A DNA stretch of 64,000 nucleotides, from positions 27,444,635 through 27,508,634 of the forward strand of contig OX637405.1 in NCBI GenBank assembly GCA_951799425.1, given 5' to 3'. Below, in pieces: positions 33,309-45,350 of the stretch; position 1 is the stretch's first letter; the number at the start of each line of letters is the position of its first letter. This stretch comes from Ilex aquifolium. Lineage: Eukaryota > Streptophyta > Magnoliopsida > Aquifoliales > Aquifoliaceae. Position numbers and translations under genes: made by a program. Below the pieces are notes generated by a model. That model was not told where the DNA came from. It ran no database searches and saw nothing but the letters and a program-made list of their open reading frames with translations.

Positions 33309-34624
33309 TGATGAGTGGGTTTTATACCTACGAATTGAGTATTTTTGGTTTGATGAAATTGCAAGTTTTCAATTATTTTATGTTTATTTTTATTTATTTT
33401 GTGTGTTTTGATGTTATTTTGTAGGGATGATCATTTGGAAGGAATCATAATCGTTTGGGAGGAAACAAGGTCAAATTGGAGCCAAATTGTTGGATTTTTG
33501 AAGAGGAAATCAAAAGGGCATTTTAGCCTTGAAAAGGGAGGCGCGCCTAGGCGCCAAAACCAGCGCCTAGGCGCCAACATTCCGCCCATTCAGTGCTTTT
33601 CCAGCGCCTAGGCGCCGGTGTTGGTTTTGTACGCGATTTCTGACTTGTTTGACCCGAAATTGGACTTTAATGCTACCTATATGCTAGGGTTTGATGGGGT
33701 ATATATAGATACTCACTTCTGGGGGCTGAAAAGAGAAGAAGACCAAGGATTGATAGAAAATTGAAGGCAAGAATCGAAGAAACCGACATGAAGAAAATCG
33801 GACTTGAAGGCTAGAGAAGGATTGAAGATTGCAACTAAGTTTTCATTCTTTTCCCTTACTTTTACTTCTTGATTTTCTAAGATGTTGTTTAATTTGAGAA
33901 GGATGTTTTTCAATTACATTATGAAATAAATTTTTATTAAGATTGCAACGGAACCTAATGTCTAGTTAAATTTATCTACTCTCGTTTCTAGTTCTTGTTG
34001 ATCATATATGAGTTGTTTTTCATATTTTTTGTTTAATATATAATTGTTTGGCCATCAATTAATTTGATAACCTAGATGAAATTGAGAGATGAATTCTAGG
34101 TTTAGATCTGAATATGATGACATGCGTCTGGTTAATTCTTCTTCGGATTGAATTGCTGGGTTTGTGTATAGGATATGAATATACCTATATGCCGTGTGTA
34201 ACTTGTATGAGAATTTGAACTTAATGAATCTATTCCAACTTATTTTGCATAGGAATATAGCAATTTAATTGGGAGAGATATGCTTATCTTACTATCGGAA
34301 GAGGTTTGATAAATACTTTTGAAGTCTCAGTTAAAAATTCAATTTGATCAATTAACTGGAAAGAGAGTGAAAAGATTTATACGAAGCATTAGGGGAAGTT
34401 TTATCCGTTAAATTCAATATTTGATTATTAAGTTTAGATTTAGTTTAAATTATTCATTCCATAGTTCAATTCCAATTGTTTAAATAAAATTGAATTGATA
34501 TAAAATTAGTACTTGAAATTTATTATTAATAATTCTCCGTGGGAACGATACTCTACTTATCACTTTATTACTTGTTGATCGTGTATACTTGCACGTAAAT
34601 TGTCAATATCAAATTCGGACAACA
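33309..34624 (+). repeat. 3' LTR of Athila-like element
   Basis: Pairs with 28025-29345 at about 98.5% identity. About 447 bp in the middle, which include the palindromes and TATA box, are identical between the two LTRs. Confidence 0.95.
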
Positions 34625-35041
34625 GGCCAAAGGGTGGATTGACTTCCAGGATGCAGCTGAAGATGCCTACCCTGACCTGAATTTTGATTTTCCGGTCCTG
34701 GCTGAAGATGAGGCCAGGGCACCCCCCCCTCTGCTACTGAGGGAGCTCCTGAAGGAACTGAGGCCTCTGCCTTACCTACTAAGGACATGACTCAAGATGC
34801 CCTTTCTTCTCCAGTCCCTTCCACATCTCTTACCTCTGAGAATGTCCCAGTTTCGGTGACTGCTGAGCTCCCTCCTCCATCTTCTGTGGTCCCTGCTGTT
34901 ATTCCTTTCTCAGCCGACCTCGTGGAGAGAGCTCTTGCCACAGCTGAAGTTACTGCTCCTGGACATTCTGAGGCTCCTATTGCTGATCTACCAGGCTCTT
35001 CCTCTGCTCATGCTGGTACTCTGGCCTCTGAAGGCCTCTGA

Positions 35042-35804
35042 GCTTATTCCATCTTCTGTTTCTTTTGAACAATCTTAGGATTTCTTTTGAAAATGTACAT
35101 ACACATTTTTGTGCACATCTGAGCTACCTTCTTGGTGTACTGTTGTAATTGTTAAACACAATCTGCTCTGCCTCCTCCCGAGCTGCTGTTGTAGCTATGT
35201 TGTGTTTCGCTGTTTTGATCTTGCTTTTGTATTTCAGTGCACATTACCTTGCTTACTTTACTCTGCTTGTTTTACTCTGCAACTTCCTTTCCCCCCTTGC
35301 TTCGAGGAACACTTCAGTTCTCCTTGAAGCAAAGTAGTTGAGTTTTGGAGAGGTTGAGTAGCAATTTTATTCTAACTGCATCATCATCTGAGTTCTTGCA
35401 ACAGATCTCTCTGAGCTAACGTGCCAGGAAAACCCTCGTATACATTTGAGCTGACCTTAGATTAAAGAAATATGAGGTTCTCCAGAGGCTCGCTCCTGAA
35501 CTCACTTGCATTGCGCTTCGATCCATTCTTGAATACCTTCGAGCTCAAAGGGTCGCCCTGGGTTCGTTAGTTTAATTGATCCTAGACCTAGATGCTTCAT
35601 TAATGCTTCTAGTGCCCAACTACCTTCCAAATTTGTAACCGTTGCAATGATTGTGGAGTTAAAGGGCATCTTTTCGTCTTCCTGTGTTTCTTGCCTTTTT
35701 AATTTCGGGATTCTTTAAAGTTTCCCCATCTCTTGGACCTTTTCCCTTGCCTAAAGATCTTTATGTCTCTTTGAAGATCACATTCTTGCTTCATCGTAGT
35801 CCTG
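35042..35804. other. Spacer between aORF-B and aORF-A, element 3
   Basis: This corresponds to 18928-20229 of element 2 but is shorter. It holds the aORF-B 3' end region and the upstream region of aORF-A. No gene is recognised. Confidence 0.5.
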
Positions 35805-36875
35805 ATGGCTGCCCCTGTTTCTTCTCTTTTTAAAGAACGAACTTCCTACGGGATCGACTGGAAGTGGCATTCCCATTACTTACTCCATTCAACAATGAAG
35901 CCTTTAGACTTGGAAGATATCAAAAAATGCTTCTTTCCTGAACTGGACTTGTGCCTACGAGTCCCGACCCCTGATGAGCCTTGTAACTACCTTCCTCGAG
36001 GGGAAGTTTGCTTTCTCGAGGGTGCTATGGACATGGGCCTTCGTCTTCCCATTCATCCTTCCATCGGGCGGGTTCTTGCATATTATGGCTTATGCCATTC
36101 TCGTCTCTCACCCTGTGGTTGGGTTGCTATGATCAACTTTTTTCTCTTCTGGCGTCTACACGGCAATAATGGGTTCCCTACCGTTGCTGAGTTCCTTTAT
36201 TTCTTTGAAATTGAAGAGGATGAACTCCCCTGTTTCAGCTTCTTTCGGTGGAGGCACTTCAACTTGCCCCCCTTGGTTCTTGACCTTCCTCTTCTACCTG
36301 AAGGGTGGACGCTTCTTTTTTGCATCCGGGAATTCTTGGAGGTCTGCCGCGCAGTGCTGTTCTACGACTAGAATTCCACGCTCCTGGAGGAGCTTCTCTC
36401 ATACGGGTATGTTCAGGTAGAGCTATTTTGACTAAATCATGTGAAAAATCCGTTCAATTTATGTTTTCGTTGTGCAGGCGCCCCTGACCTGGATTTGTTG
36501 GAGATGATGAACATCGATCAACTATTGCTCGCAGACCCCATGCCTTTTTCGGATTTCATGACGCCTGAGAACCTTTATTTACTTGGCGCTGAGGCAACTA
36601 CTCTGGAGTTTTCTTTCTTCTCAGATTCTCCTTGGACCTCTCATTCTGACTCTAAAGAGGAAGGGGATGTTGGTGTGTCCTCAAAGAAGCGCATGAGGGA
36701 TGGTTCCTCTTCGCCTGATTCTTCTTTTGGCACTGTCTTATTTTCCTCGGCAGGAGAGAAGCTTCTCAAATTGCTCTCGGAGACTGAAAAGGAAAGGGAC
36801 GAGCTAAGAGAGGAGAATGCTCGCCTCAAGGGAGAGGTTGCTGAGCTGAAGCAGCAGCTTAAAAAAAAAAACTAG
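35805..36875 (+). pseudogene. Antisense gene aORF-A of Tat element 3
   Basis: Homologous to 20230-21271. It starts MAAPVSSLFKERTSYGI and carries MGLRLPIHPSIGRVLAYYG and SRLSPCGW. The second block, after an intron-like gap, has APDLDLLEMMNIDQLLL, the basic patch SSKKRMRDG and the same leucine zipper. It is lightly broken. It lies on the strand opposite to gag-pol and points toward the hairpin array. Confidence 0.75.
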
Positions 36876-37039
36876 GATCTTCTCTTTCTTGTACCCCGTT
36901 TTGTTCAATGAACTGCCAGGCTTTTATGTAACTCTTGCATCTCTTTTTTTTTTTTTTGAATGTTTGTGACTGTGAACCCTAGTTTTGACAAGGTTCCACT
37001 TTTTCTGCGTACCCGTGGGCTGGAGTTCTTTCTGCTAAT

Positions 37040-37495
37040 CTATTAGCTGAGGAACTCGTCTTGTGTGTAAGAGCTGAGGGGCTCTTCTTAGTTCCATGAG
37101 CTAAGGATCTCACCTTGTTTATTATGAGCTGAAGAGCTCATCTTATACTTTATAAGCTGAAGAGCTTATCTTATATTCTATGAGCTGAAGAGCTCATCTT
37201 ATATTTTATAAGCTGGAGAGTTTATCTTATATTCTATGAGTTGAAGAGCTCATCTTATACTTTATAAGCTGACGAGCTTATCTTATATTCTATGAGCTGA
37301 AGAGCTCATCTTATTTTTTATAAGCTGAAGAGCTTATCTTATATTCTATGAGCTGAAGAACTCATCTTATACCTTATAAGCTGAAGAGCTTATCTTATAT
37401 TCTATGAGCTGAAAGCTCATCTTATTTTTTATAAGCTGAAGAGCTTATCTCATACTTTATGAGCTGAAGAGCTTATCGTTAGCTTTTTAGCTATT
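37040..37495. repeat. Hairpin tandem array of Tat element 3
   Basis: About sixteen 28-bp units alternate between ATGAGCT-GAAG-AGCTCAT and ATAAGCT-GAAG-AGCTTAT, joined by CTTATATT(C/T)T-like linkers. The two forms differ by one base in each arm, and the change is paired so the stem is kept. The position is the same as in elements 1 and 2, between the convergent ends of aORF-A and integrase. Confidence 0.93.
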
Positions 37496-37558
37496 TCAAG
37501 CAGTCATTTAGGAAAAACTTTATGGTCTTATTGAGAATAATCTTATTACAAAAGAAAT

Positions 37559-40500
37559 TTACTGGAAAAACCTCTTAAGATGCTCTGCATTCCAAGTATG
37601 AGGTAAGATCTTTCCTTCTTCTGTTTGTAACTCGTAGTTCTCAGGTCTGACCACCCTTGAGACGATGTAAGGGCCTTCCCAATTAGGCCCCAACTTCCCG
37701 TGAGTAGGGTCTTTCCTTGCAAGTAGAAGCTTTCTAAGCACCAGGTCTCCTACTTTAAAACTCTTGTATCTGACTTTCCTATCGTAGTATCTTGCCGCCG
37801 TTCTCTGGTAGTTCTGGATACGCTGTAGGGCTTCGTTTCTTTTTTCGTCCAAGAGATCAAGGTTCAGCAAAAGTGACTCACCATTGTGTTCAGACTCTGC
37901 GAGTTCGACATTGGGAGATAGTAGCCCAATCTCGACATGTGCCATTGCTTCAGTCCCAAAAGCCAAGGCAAATGGCGTTTCCTGGGTTGCGGTCCTAGCA
38001 GTTGTTCTATAAGCCCATAGTACTTCTAGGACGTGCTCTACCCACTTCCCCTTTAGGGCCTCTAGTTTAGTCTTCAAGGCTGTCTTTATGGTTCGGATAG
38101 TGACCTCTGCTTGTCCGTTGGACTGCGGGTGAGCTGGAGCCGAAAAGTAATTCTTTATTCCTAGCTCAGCACAAAATTTCTTGAACTTCGGATTATCAAA
38201 TTGTTTTCCATTGTTAGAGATGATAGCTCTAGGTATTCCAAACCTGCATACTATAGATTTCCACGTAAAAATCTGTACCTTTTGCTTCGTGATCGTCGCC
38301 AAGGGTTCCACTTCCGCCCATTTGGTGAAGTAATCCACCCCTATGATAGCGAACTTACATTGTCCCACTCCTAAGGGCAAAGGTCCAAGTATGTCGAGGC
38401 CCAATTGTTGAAATGGCCAGGGGCTCACTATCGAAGTTAAGAGCGCCGGCGGACAATAGGGGATATTGGCGTGTAGCTGGCAGGTTTTACACTTCTTGAC
38501 CAGGTCTATGGCGTCTCTGAGCATGGTGGGCCAATAGTACCCTTGCCTTAAGGCTTTCCCTGCTAGCGCCCGAGCTCCAATATGGTTTCCGCAGACTCCC
38601 TCGTGGATCTCTCTGAGTATTTAGTTGGCATCCTCATTGTCTACACATTTGAGGAGGGGTTCCGAAAAGCCTCGCTTATACAACTTCCCCTGTAGAATTG
38701 AGAATCTGGCTGACCTGGCTCTTAGCTTTGCGGCCTCTTTGGGATCTTCTGGCAGGGTCCCATTTTGAAGATACCCTCGGATGGGATCCATCTAGCTTGG
38801 AAGGGCCAAAACAGGGAGCATTTCTTCATCCTCAGTACTCACAGTTGTTTCTACTAGGTGTTCCACCGGGATTAGCCTATCCAGGTTTTCCTGAGAGACT
38901 GTTGCCAACTTCGCCAACGCATCTGCTCGCGAGTTCTCCACTCTTGGAACATGTCTGATTTTCACCTGCACAAATTTCCTAATTAATTCCTGCACTTTCC
39001 CGAGGTAAATGATCATTTTCTCGCCCTTGGCCTCGTAAGACTCATCTATCTGCTTCACCACGAGTTGGGAGTCGCTACAGATCTCAAGTTCTTCTGCCTC
39101 CATTGAGAGTGCGAGATTTAGTTCAGCAATGACAGCTTCATATTCGGCTTCATTGTTTGGAGCCTTAAACCCAAACCTGAGAGCGTACTCCACATCTATT
39201 CCATCTGGTGAGGTTAGAATTAGCCCAGCACCACTCCCTTGAGCATTGACAGCTCCATCTACTGAAAGCTTCCATGTGGGGAGGTCGGGTACCAACTGTG
39301 TTGCCTCCGCCTGCGTTTCTGATGCGAATTCTGTGATAAAATCTGCTAGAACCTGCCCTTTGATTGTTGTTCTGGGCTTGTACCTGATATCGAACTCGCT
39401 GAGCTCAATGGCCCACGTAACTAATCTTCCCGAAGATTCTGGCTTATGCAGCACTTGTTTCATCGGCTGATCTGTTGGAATCTCAATAGTATGATCTTGG
39501 AAGTATGGTCTAAGTCTTCTAGTAGTTGTGACTAAAGCCAAGACAAGCTTCTCCATTTTAGGGTATCTCTCATCCGCTCCCCTCAGAGCTCTGCTACAGT
39601 AATAGATTGGCTGCTGAGCTTTGTCTAGCTCCCTTACTAACGCTGCGCTAGTTGAGAAATCGGAGACCGCTAAATAGAGAGTAAGTACTTCCCCTTCTAA
39701 TGGGCTTACCAAAACGGGAGGGGAGCTTAAGTAGTCTTTCAAGGCTTTGAACGCCTCTTCACACTGAGTATCCCACTGGAATGCCATTTTTAAGATTCGA
39801 AAGAAGGGTTGGCATTTGTCACTTGATCTGGACACGAAACGACTCAGGGCTGCTATTCTCCCTGTTAGACGCTGAATCTCCTTGACATTGGATGGTGGTT
39901 GCATATCCATTACTACCTTTACTTTCTCCGGATTGGCTTCAATTCCTCTGATGTTGACTATGAAGCCTAGGAATTTTCCCGCTGATACCCCAAAAGCACA
40001 CTTGACAGGGTTGAGCTTCATTCTATACTCTTTAAGGACCTGGAATGACTCTGCTAAATGCCCTATGTGGAGCTCTGCCTTTAATGACTTTACCAACATA
40101 TCATCGATGTAGACTTCCATGGTCGTCCCAATATGTTTTTGAAACATTCGGTTCACTAGTCGCTGGTAAGTAGCTCCAGCATTCTTTAATCCAAAGGGCA
40201 TAACCTGATAATAGTACGTCCCTTGCTCTGTCACAAAAGAGGTCTTTTCTTGGTCATTGGGATCCATTCTAATCTGGTTGTATCCAGAGAAGGCGTCCAT
40301 GAAGCTGAGGAGCTCGTGTTCAGCAGTGGCATCCACAATCAGATCTATCCGAGGTAAAGGGAAGCTGTCTTTAGGATAGGCACGATTGAGGTTAGTAAAA
40401 TCGATGCAAAGACACCATTTTCCATTGGTCTTCTTAACGAGGACCACATTGGCTAGCCAAATTGGGTAGTCCACCTCTCTAATGGCCTTGGCATGCAGGA

Positions 40501-43050
40501 GCTTGCTGACCTCCTCATTAATGGATTTTTGGCGTTCTGGGGTGAAACTTCTCCTCTTCTGTTTAATAGGTTTGCAGGTAGGACTTACACTGAGCCTGTG
40601 AGTGATGACCGATGGGTCGATTCCTTCCATGTCCTCTTATTTCCATGCAAAGACTTCCACGTTTCTTCTCAGAAATTGAATTAGGAGGTCTTTGATCTCT
40701 CTGCTCAATTTTGCTCCTACGTATACTAGGTGCTCTGGCTCCTCGTCGAGCTGGACGGGCTCTAGCTCTTCTGATGGCATGGGTCTGGTATCCAGCTCGT
40801 CCCTCATGTCGAGCTCATCTAGTTGAATATTTTTGACTTCTTTTCTCTTGATAAACGCCATGTAACACTCCCGTGCTACTCGCTGGTCTCCTCTGACCAC
40901 TCCAACTCCATTTTTCATAGGAAATTTCATAACCAAGTGATAGGCAGATGGTATAGCCCTCATCGCGTTGAGGGAATGTCTTCCAAGCAACATATTGTAT
41001 GCCGAGGGCGCATCAACTATCAAGAATTTCACCGTAGAAGTAGCCTGACAGGGAGGATCGCCCATTGTGAACACAAGCTGTATCGATCCCAAGGGTAGCA
41101 CCCTCTCTCCTGAGAATCCTAACAAATGGGTGCTTACTGGCTCGAGCTTCTCTCTACCTATTCCCATCTTATCAAATGCTGGTGCGAAAATAATGTCTGC
41201 TGAACTCCCATTGTCGATTAGAACTCGGTGGACTGTTCTGTTGGCAACGACATCTCTTACCACCAAGGGATCATCGTGGGGATGTTGGCAGCCTTCTAAG
41301 TCTGAATCTGAGAATGTGATAGTCGTGCCCAGCTGTGGTACCTTGGACACGGTTTGAACTTCTAGTGCCTTGTTAGTTCTGATTCTGTGTAAATGGGCCT
41401 TCCTGGCTGTGCTGGATTCCCCACCTCCAGCAAATCCTCTGGATATTACTCTGATCTCCCCCAAAGGTTGCTGATGCAGCGCAGGGGCTTGCTGCTGAGG
41501 TGCAGGGGGCGGTTGAGCTCAGTTTTGATTGTCATTGGCTACGAAACGCCTTAGCTGCCCTCGTTGGATCAAGAAATCGATCTCCTTCTTCAACTGGATG
41601 CAATCGTCGGTATGATGGCCATGATCCCTGTAGTATTCATAATACTTGGTGGGATCTCTTTTTTGCAGGATCCTCCTTCATTCGCGGTGGCCATTAGAGG
41701 AACTTCTCATTTTGCGCCTCATACAGGATCTGCGATACCGAGGCGATAAGAGGAGTGAGCTGTCGAGGTGCATTCCTTGGTTGCAACTCTGGCTGGGGAG
41801 GACCTAGGCGGTCTCTGACATCCCCCTCCTTTTAGGGGAGCGATCCTTGTCTTTCCTTGGGGACCTTTCTCGCCCTCTTTCCTTCCTGAGACTTCGGTCT
41901 CCTCTCCTCTCTTCCTTCACCTTCTCCTTCTGCAAGGAAGAGCTCCCTACCTTTGAGAGGAGGGCTTCCTCACCATTGATATATTTTTTTGCTTTGGCCA
42001 ACACTTCTGCCATGCTTGCTTGCGGATTTTTCGAAATGGAGAACATCAAGTCCTTTGACTGCACCCCTAATCCAGTAATGAAAGCAGTGATGACGAATTT
42101 CTCATCTGGGACGTCCACTTTAAGGGATTCTGAATTGAACCTTTGGACATAGGACCGCAGGTTTTCATTAGGTCCCTGTTTCACATTCAGCAAGTGGTAA
42201 CTCAGTTTTCGATAGGTTCGAGCTCCTATGAAGTGAGATACGAATGAAATGGAGAGATCTTTAAAGGAGGAGATTGATGCTGGGAGAAACCCGTTGAACC
42301 ACACCAGAGCTGAACCCTTTAGCGTGATGGCGAAGGCTCGACATCGCACAAGGTCTTGGTATCCGTGTAATTCCATTTGCTTCTTGTAGGTATTGAGATG
42401 ATCCATAGAATCCCTTGTTCCATCAAAGGCCTCTACTTGGGGCATTCTGAATTTTGGGGGGAGGGAAAAGTGCAGCACCCCTGCGGTGAATAGGGATTCA
42501 GTCTGCTGCACTAGAGCATCCATTGTTACTGGAGTCCTGCCCTCACAGCCTCCTTCATGTGACTGAGCTCCTGCTGGATGCCTCTAAAGCGTTGTTCCTA
42601 GTACTACTCCCTTCTTTCCTGTTGAAAAAGAGAGAAATCATTTTTCTCTCCCCTATTGTTTTGGCTCTGCACCTCTTCATTATCATCATTCTGGTGGGGA
42701 ACCTGCCCCCTAGGCTGGCTATTTTTCCCTCCTTCATTGTCTTCATTGAGGGGATCGAGATGTTGACGCTCCTCTTGTGGGGGATCCCCTTGAGCGGGTC
42801 TCGCCCGTTGAGGGCCTTGCAAAAGCTTCAAGAGCTCTTCGTTCTGCTAGAGCAGATGTTGGTTGACTAGGCGAAGTGCCTCCATTTCATTATTCGTTTG
42901 GGGAATCTTCCCAGGAGGATTGGTTTCAGCAGCGGGAAAGAGATCTTGAAGATTTTCGTGTTGCCTGCTGCTGGTGGCTTCTTGCTGGTTCTGCACCAGT
43001 GGGGGGGTTCATCTGGCTTCTGCTCATGTTACGTGTGGAGACCATCAGTT
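37559..43050 (-). pseudogene. gag-pol region of Tat element 3
   Basis: Gag lies at about 43050-41500. Protease is near 41240 (VLIDNGSSADIIFAPAFD). RT runs at about 40600-39950, with CIDFTNLNRAYPKDSFPLP and YIDDMLVKS near 40110. RNase H is near 39720-39450. The archaeal-type RNase H is at about 39290-38900 (SVDGAVNAQGSGAGL, CSDSQLVVKQ). Integrase spans about 38640-37559, ending HLKRFFQ. The arrangement and most residues match element 2. It is broken, with about six interruptions. Confidence 0.9.
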
Positions 43051-43090
43051 GCTGGAAAAACCAGCGTATTTGTTAATAAGAACAGTCAGT

Positions 43091-43110
43091 TCCCACAGAC
43101 GGCGCCGAAC
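43091..43110 (-). promoter_or_regulatory. Primer-binding site region, Tat element 3
   Basis: The minus strand reads GGCGCCGTCTGTGGGAAC next to the 5' LTR, as in element 2. Confidence 0.6.
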
Positions 43111-43689
43111 TGATGGTGTAAATTCAAACGTGACTGAGCTGATGATTTGATTGTTCGGTTAGGCTTAGGGTCTGAGCTGTTAGGCTCGAAAATTCTAAAG
43201 TGTGAAGTCTGATGGTGTGAATGATAACTTGCACAATGAAAATACAGTGGTTCACCAGCTCGGGAGCTCGGCTAATCCAATCTTTAATGGAGTCTCTTGC
43301 TCCTCTCTCTTTATTGATGGTGAAGGGAACTTACAAGGAATTTTTGCTATCACATAAGTTCTGCCTTCAATGGAGGCACTGTACAGTATTTATAGTCCAC
43401 TCCCTATGTCTAAGGGATTTGCTCCGGGATTTTAGCAGTTTGTTCGTGAGATCTCACTGATTAGGTGGGAGGAGATCTTGGTTAGTTGAGATTTTTAGAG
43501 CCTTGATTATAGCGTTCTCTTATTTCGGGGGAGTCCGCTAATGGCCAGCTGTCTCCTTCACGTTTCCTTGATTGTTTGCTCTGGGGGGGACCTGAGGTCT
43601 GGACCTCTGAGCTCTGGAGCTCCGAGCTGACCTCCTGATCTGATCTCCTAGGCAGAGTTCATACTTAGGATTAATTCTTAGTACCATCA
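43111..43689 (-). repeat. 5' LTR of Tat element 3
   Basis: A 579-bp LTR from TGATGGTGTAAATTCAAACG to TTAGTACCATCA on the plus strand. It is more distant from the element 2 LTRs than those are from each other, so elements 2 and 3 are separate family members. Confidence 0.9.
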
Positions 43690-43709
43690 AACTTAATTTG
43701 GAGACTTAA

Positions 43710-43972
43710 TGTAAGGATCTAATCAACTATAACTATTAGATTGAAAGTAAATTCTATCTAACATTGTAACTCATAACTAAACTACTTATTGTGTTGGATT
43801 GAAGTAAGTCTCTATATAGCATTGTTCCAAAAAAACATTGTCAATTCTTCCTATTAGTAACATAGAATCAATACAAAGTTAATAAAATATAGGGTAAATT
43901 TTAGTAAGGAATAAATAATAACTTGGTTAACACAATAAATTTATTTAATAATAGTATTGATACAAACTCATT
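43710..43972. repeat. Segmental duplication block X (pairs with 63479-63712)
   Basis: The shared sequence includes AACATAGAATC(A/G)ATACAAAG and TAAATTTATTTAATAATAGT. In the right-hand copy this block follows block W. Here it precedes block Y, as expected of a tandem arrangement. No gene is seen. Confidence 0.8.
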
Positions 43973-44209
43973 TAAACACGAATTATACAGAATTGATTTA
44001 ATACAATACACGTTCAACTACGTATTTATAAATACATTGGATATAAGTTGAACAAATTTATTATAACGCAACTTATGTAATTAAAAAAATAGGATATAAC
44101 ATGATTATTTGGTTAATTCGACCAGGACATGAAACACACTAGGTGGGGTGGTTGAATGTATTGTTGGTGCTTGTGGCAATGACGAATTGTTGGTGCTTGT
44201 GGCAATGAC

Positions 44210-45350
44210 GTATTGATGGTAATGATGGGTTAATTGAATCTATTTTTCTATGCACTACTGGTCGGCAGATACGTTTGTTTTCCTATTATATTACTTTAAA
44301 TACCTTTTATTGAATGTTATTTTGATGTTTTCCTATGGCTTGTATTTAGAATTAAGCAAATATTAATTTAGTAACTCAATTTGCTGATTTAATTCAATGT
44401 TGTTTTTGGATTGACTGTAGACCCCATTAAATATTAAAATTTGGTATTAATTTAACGGTTACAATGAAATCACATCATTAAATCAATAGTGATGGTGTTA
44501 TTTCACGTAAATGAGCTGTGAGTTCGATGTTAATGGTTAAGAATAGATCTGACCTACAAGACTCGTGAATCGGTAGGTAAATTTTCTGGTTAGCAGAGGT
44601 GTGGTGTGTGTAACATAGTGGAAATATAGTGGTTCACTGGCTGATGAGCTCGGCCAATCCACTCTGCAATGAAGGCTCTTGCTCCTGAGACGTATATTTA
44701 TTCAAAAGGTGTTTACAGGCTGCTATCTCATGCCATTAGGCCCTCTCTTCCTTTTGGTTGGGGTCATATACAGTACTTATAATGTCATTCCTAACTCTAA
44801 AAGGTCTCTACCGAGATCTTTGCCCTTCATCCACGGGATCTCTTTTAATTCTGGGAGAGGATCTTGGTCAATTAAGTGTTTTACGCCTGGAATGCTGCTT
44901 GGCTTATTGCTTTGGGGATGTCAGCTGTCTCCCAGCTACTTCCTTATCATTTCGGCTATTATTTCGCTTGGGAGGAGCTCGGGCTCTGGTCCTCTGAGCT
45001 CTGGAGCTCCGAACTGACCTCCTGATCTGATCTACTGGGCTGAGCTCATACTTAGGATTAATTTTTGGTACCATCAAATAGATTAATTCAATTTTTAGGT
45101 CCAAATTAATAATATTACTCTTTAGAATTTTCTTTGGACAACCTAATTCAACAATCTTTGCTTTTCATAATTTGATTAGATTGAAATTCTCTCGTTAATT
45201 TTTGGACATTTAGTTCTTATATAAGCTCAGAGTATGTAATTTTTTTTTTTTGTTTCAAAGTGTACAGATTTCCGCCAACTACTACTTCGAGTTCAGATAT
45301 TGGCAACCATAGTCCGAGCAGGTCTAAAACATGTCCCTTGAAGAACAAGG
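44210..45350. repeat. Segmental duplication block Y (pairs with 61150-61712)
   Basis: This aligns with 61150-61712 when the solo LTR 44490-45076 is removed. Shared runs include TTTCTATGCACTACTGGTC and TTTTGATGT. A 29-bp direct repeat (TTGTTGGTGCTTGTGGCAAT) lies just before it at about 44161-44210. It is non-coding. Confidence 0.85.
44490..45076 (-). repeat. Solo LTR of the Tat family
   Basis: A 587-bp LTR (plus strand TGATGGTGTTATTTCACG to GGTACCATCA), flanked by a perfect duplication, AATAG (44485-44489 and 45077-45081). The paralogous site near 61428-61434 lacks it. Confidence 0.95.

Larger units (their letters stand above)
28025..34624 (+). mobile_element. Athila-like non-autonomous LTR element with gag-protease only
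   Basis: A 6.6-kb element with LTRs of 1321 bp (28025-29345) and 1316 bp (33309-34624), flanked by a perfect 5-bp duplication, GGCCA (28020-28024 and 34625-34629). A tRNA-Asp-type primer-binding site lies at 29352-29368. A polypurine tract (AAGTTTGGGGGTATT) precedes the 3' LTR. The interior encodes gag plus a retropepsin-like protease (29476-31872) and then about 1.4 kb of non-coding DNA. No RT, RNase H or integrase is present. This matches the 'terminal-repeat retrotransposon with GAG' (TR-GAG) plan and would need enzymes from an autonomous Athila relative. The LTRs differ by about 20 substitutions and two indels, about 1.5%, so the insertion is probably under 1.5 million years old. Confidence 0.93.
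27780..35041 (+). pseudogene. Antisense gene aORF-B of Tat element 3, partial, split by an insertion
   Basis: 27780-28024 encodes part of the coiled coil (DELKKVSEELKLKTEAW, GSYNGMKREYG), matching 18175-18410. After the Athila-like element, 34625-35041 continues with the acidic Ala/Pro/Ser-rich tail. The upstream domain with the gypsy-type motif is absent. It can only be a remnant. Confidence 0.8.
27780..43689 (-). mobile_element. Tat-lineage (Retand-like) retrotransposon 3, interrupted by an Athila-like element
   Basis: The parts on the minus strand match element 2: 5' LTR (43111-43689), primer-binding site, gag-pol (43050-37559), hairpin array (37040-37495), antisense aORF-A (35805-36875) and antisense aORF-B in part. 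No 3' LTR is present. aORF-B is split by the Athila-like insertion 28025-34624, with a GGCCA target duplication. It is broken, with about six interruptions in gag-pol. Its outer right flank (AACTT) does not match the left flank of element 2 (TTATC), so the two were separate insertions that now abut. Confidence 0.88.

Noticed and set aside
14858-43689. A single giant retrotransposon spanning the whole nest
   Set aside because: There are two complete sets of integrase, hairpin array and antisense aORF-A, and the outer flanks do not match. Two elements plus an Athila-like insertion explain it.
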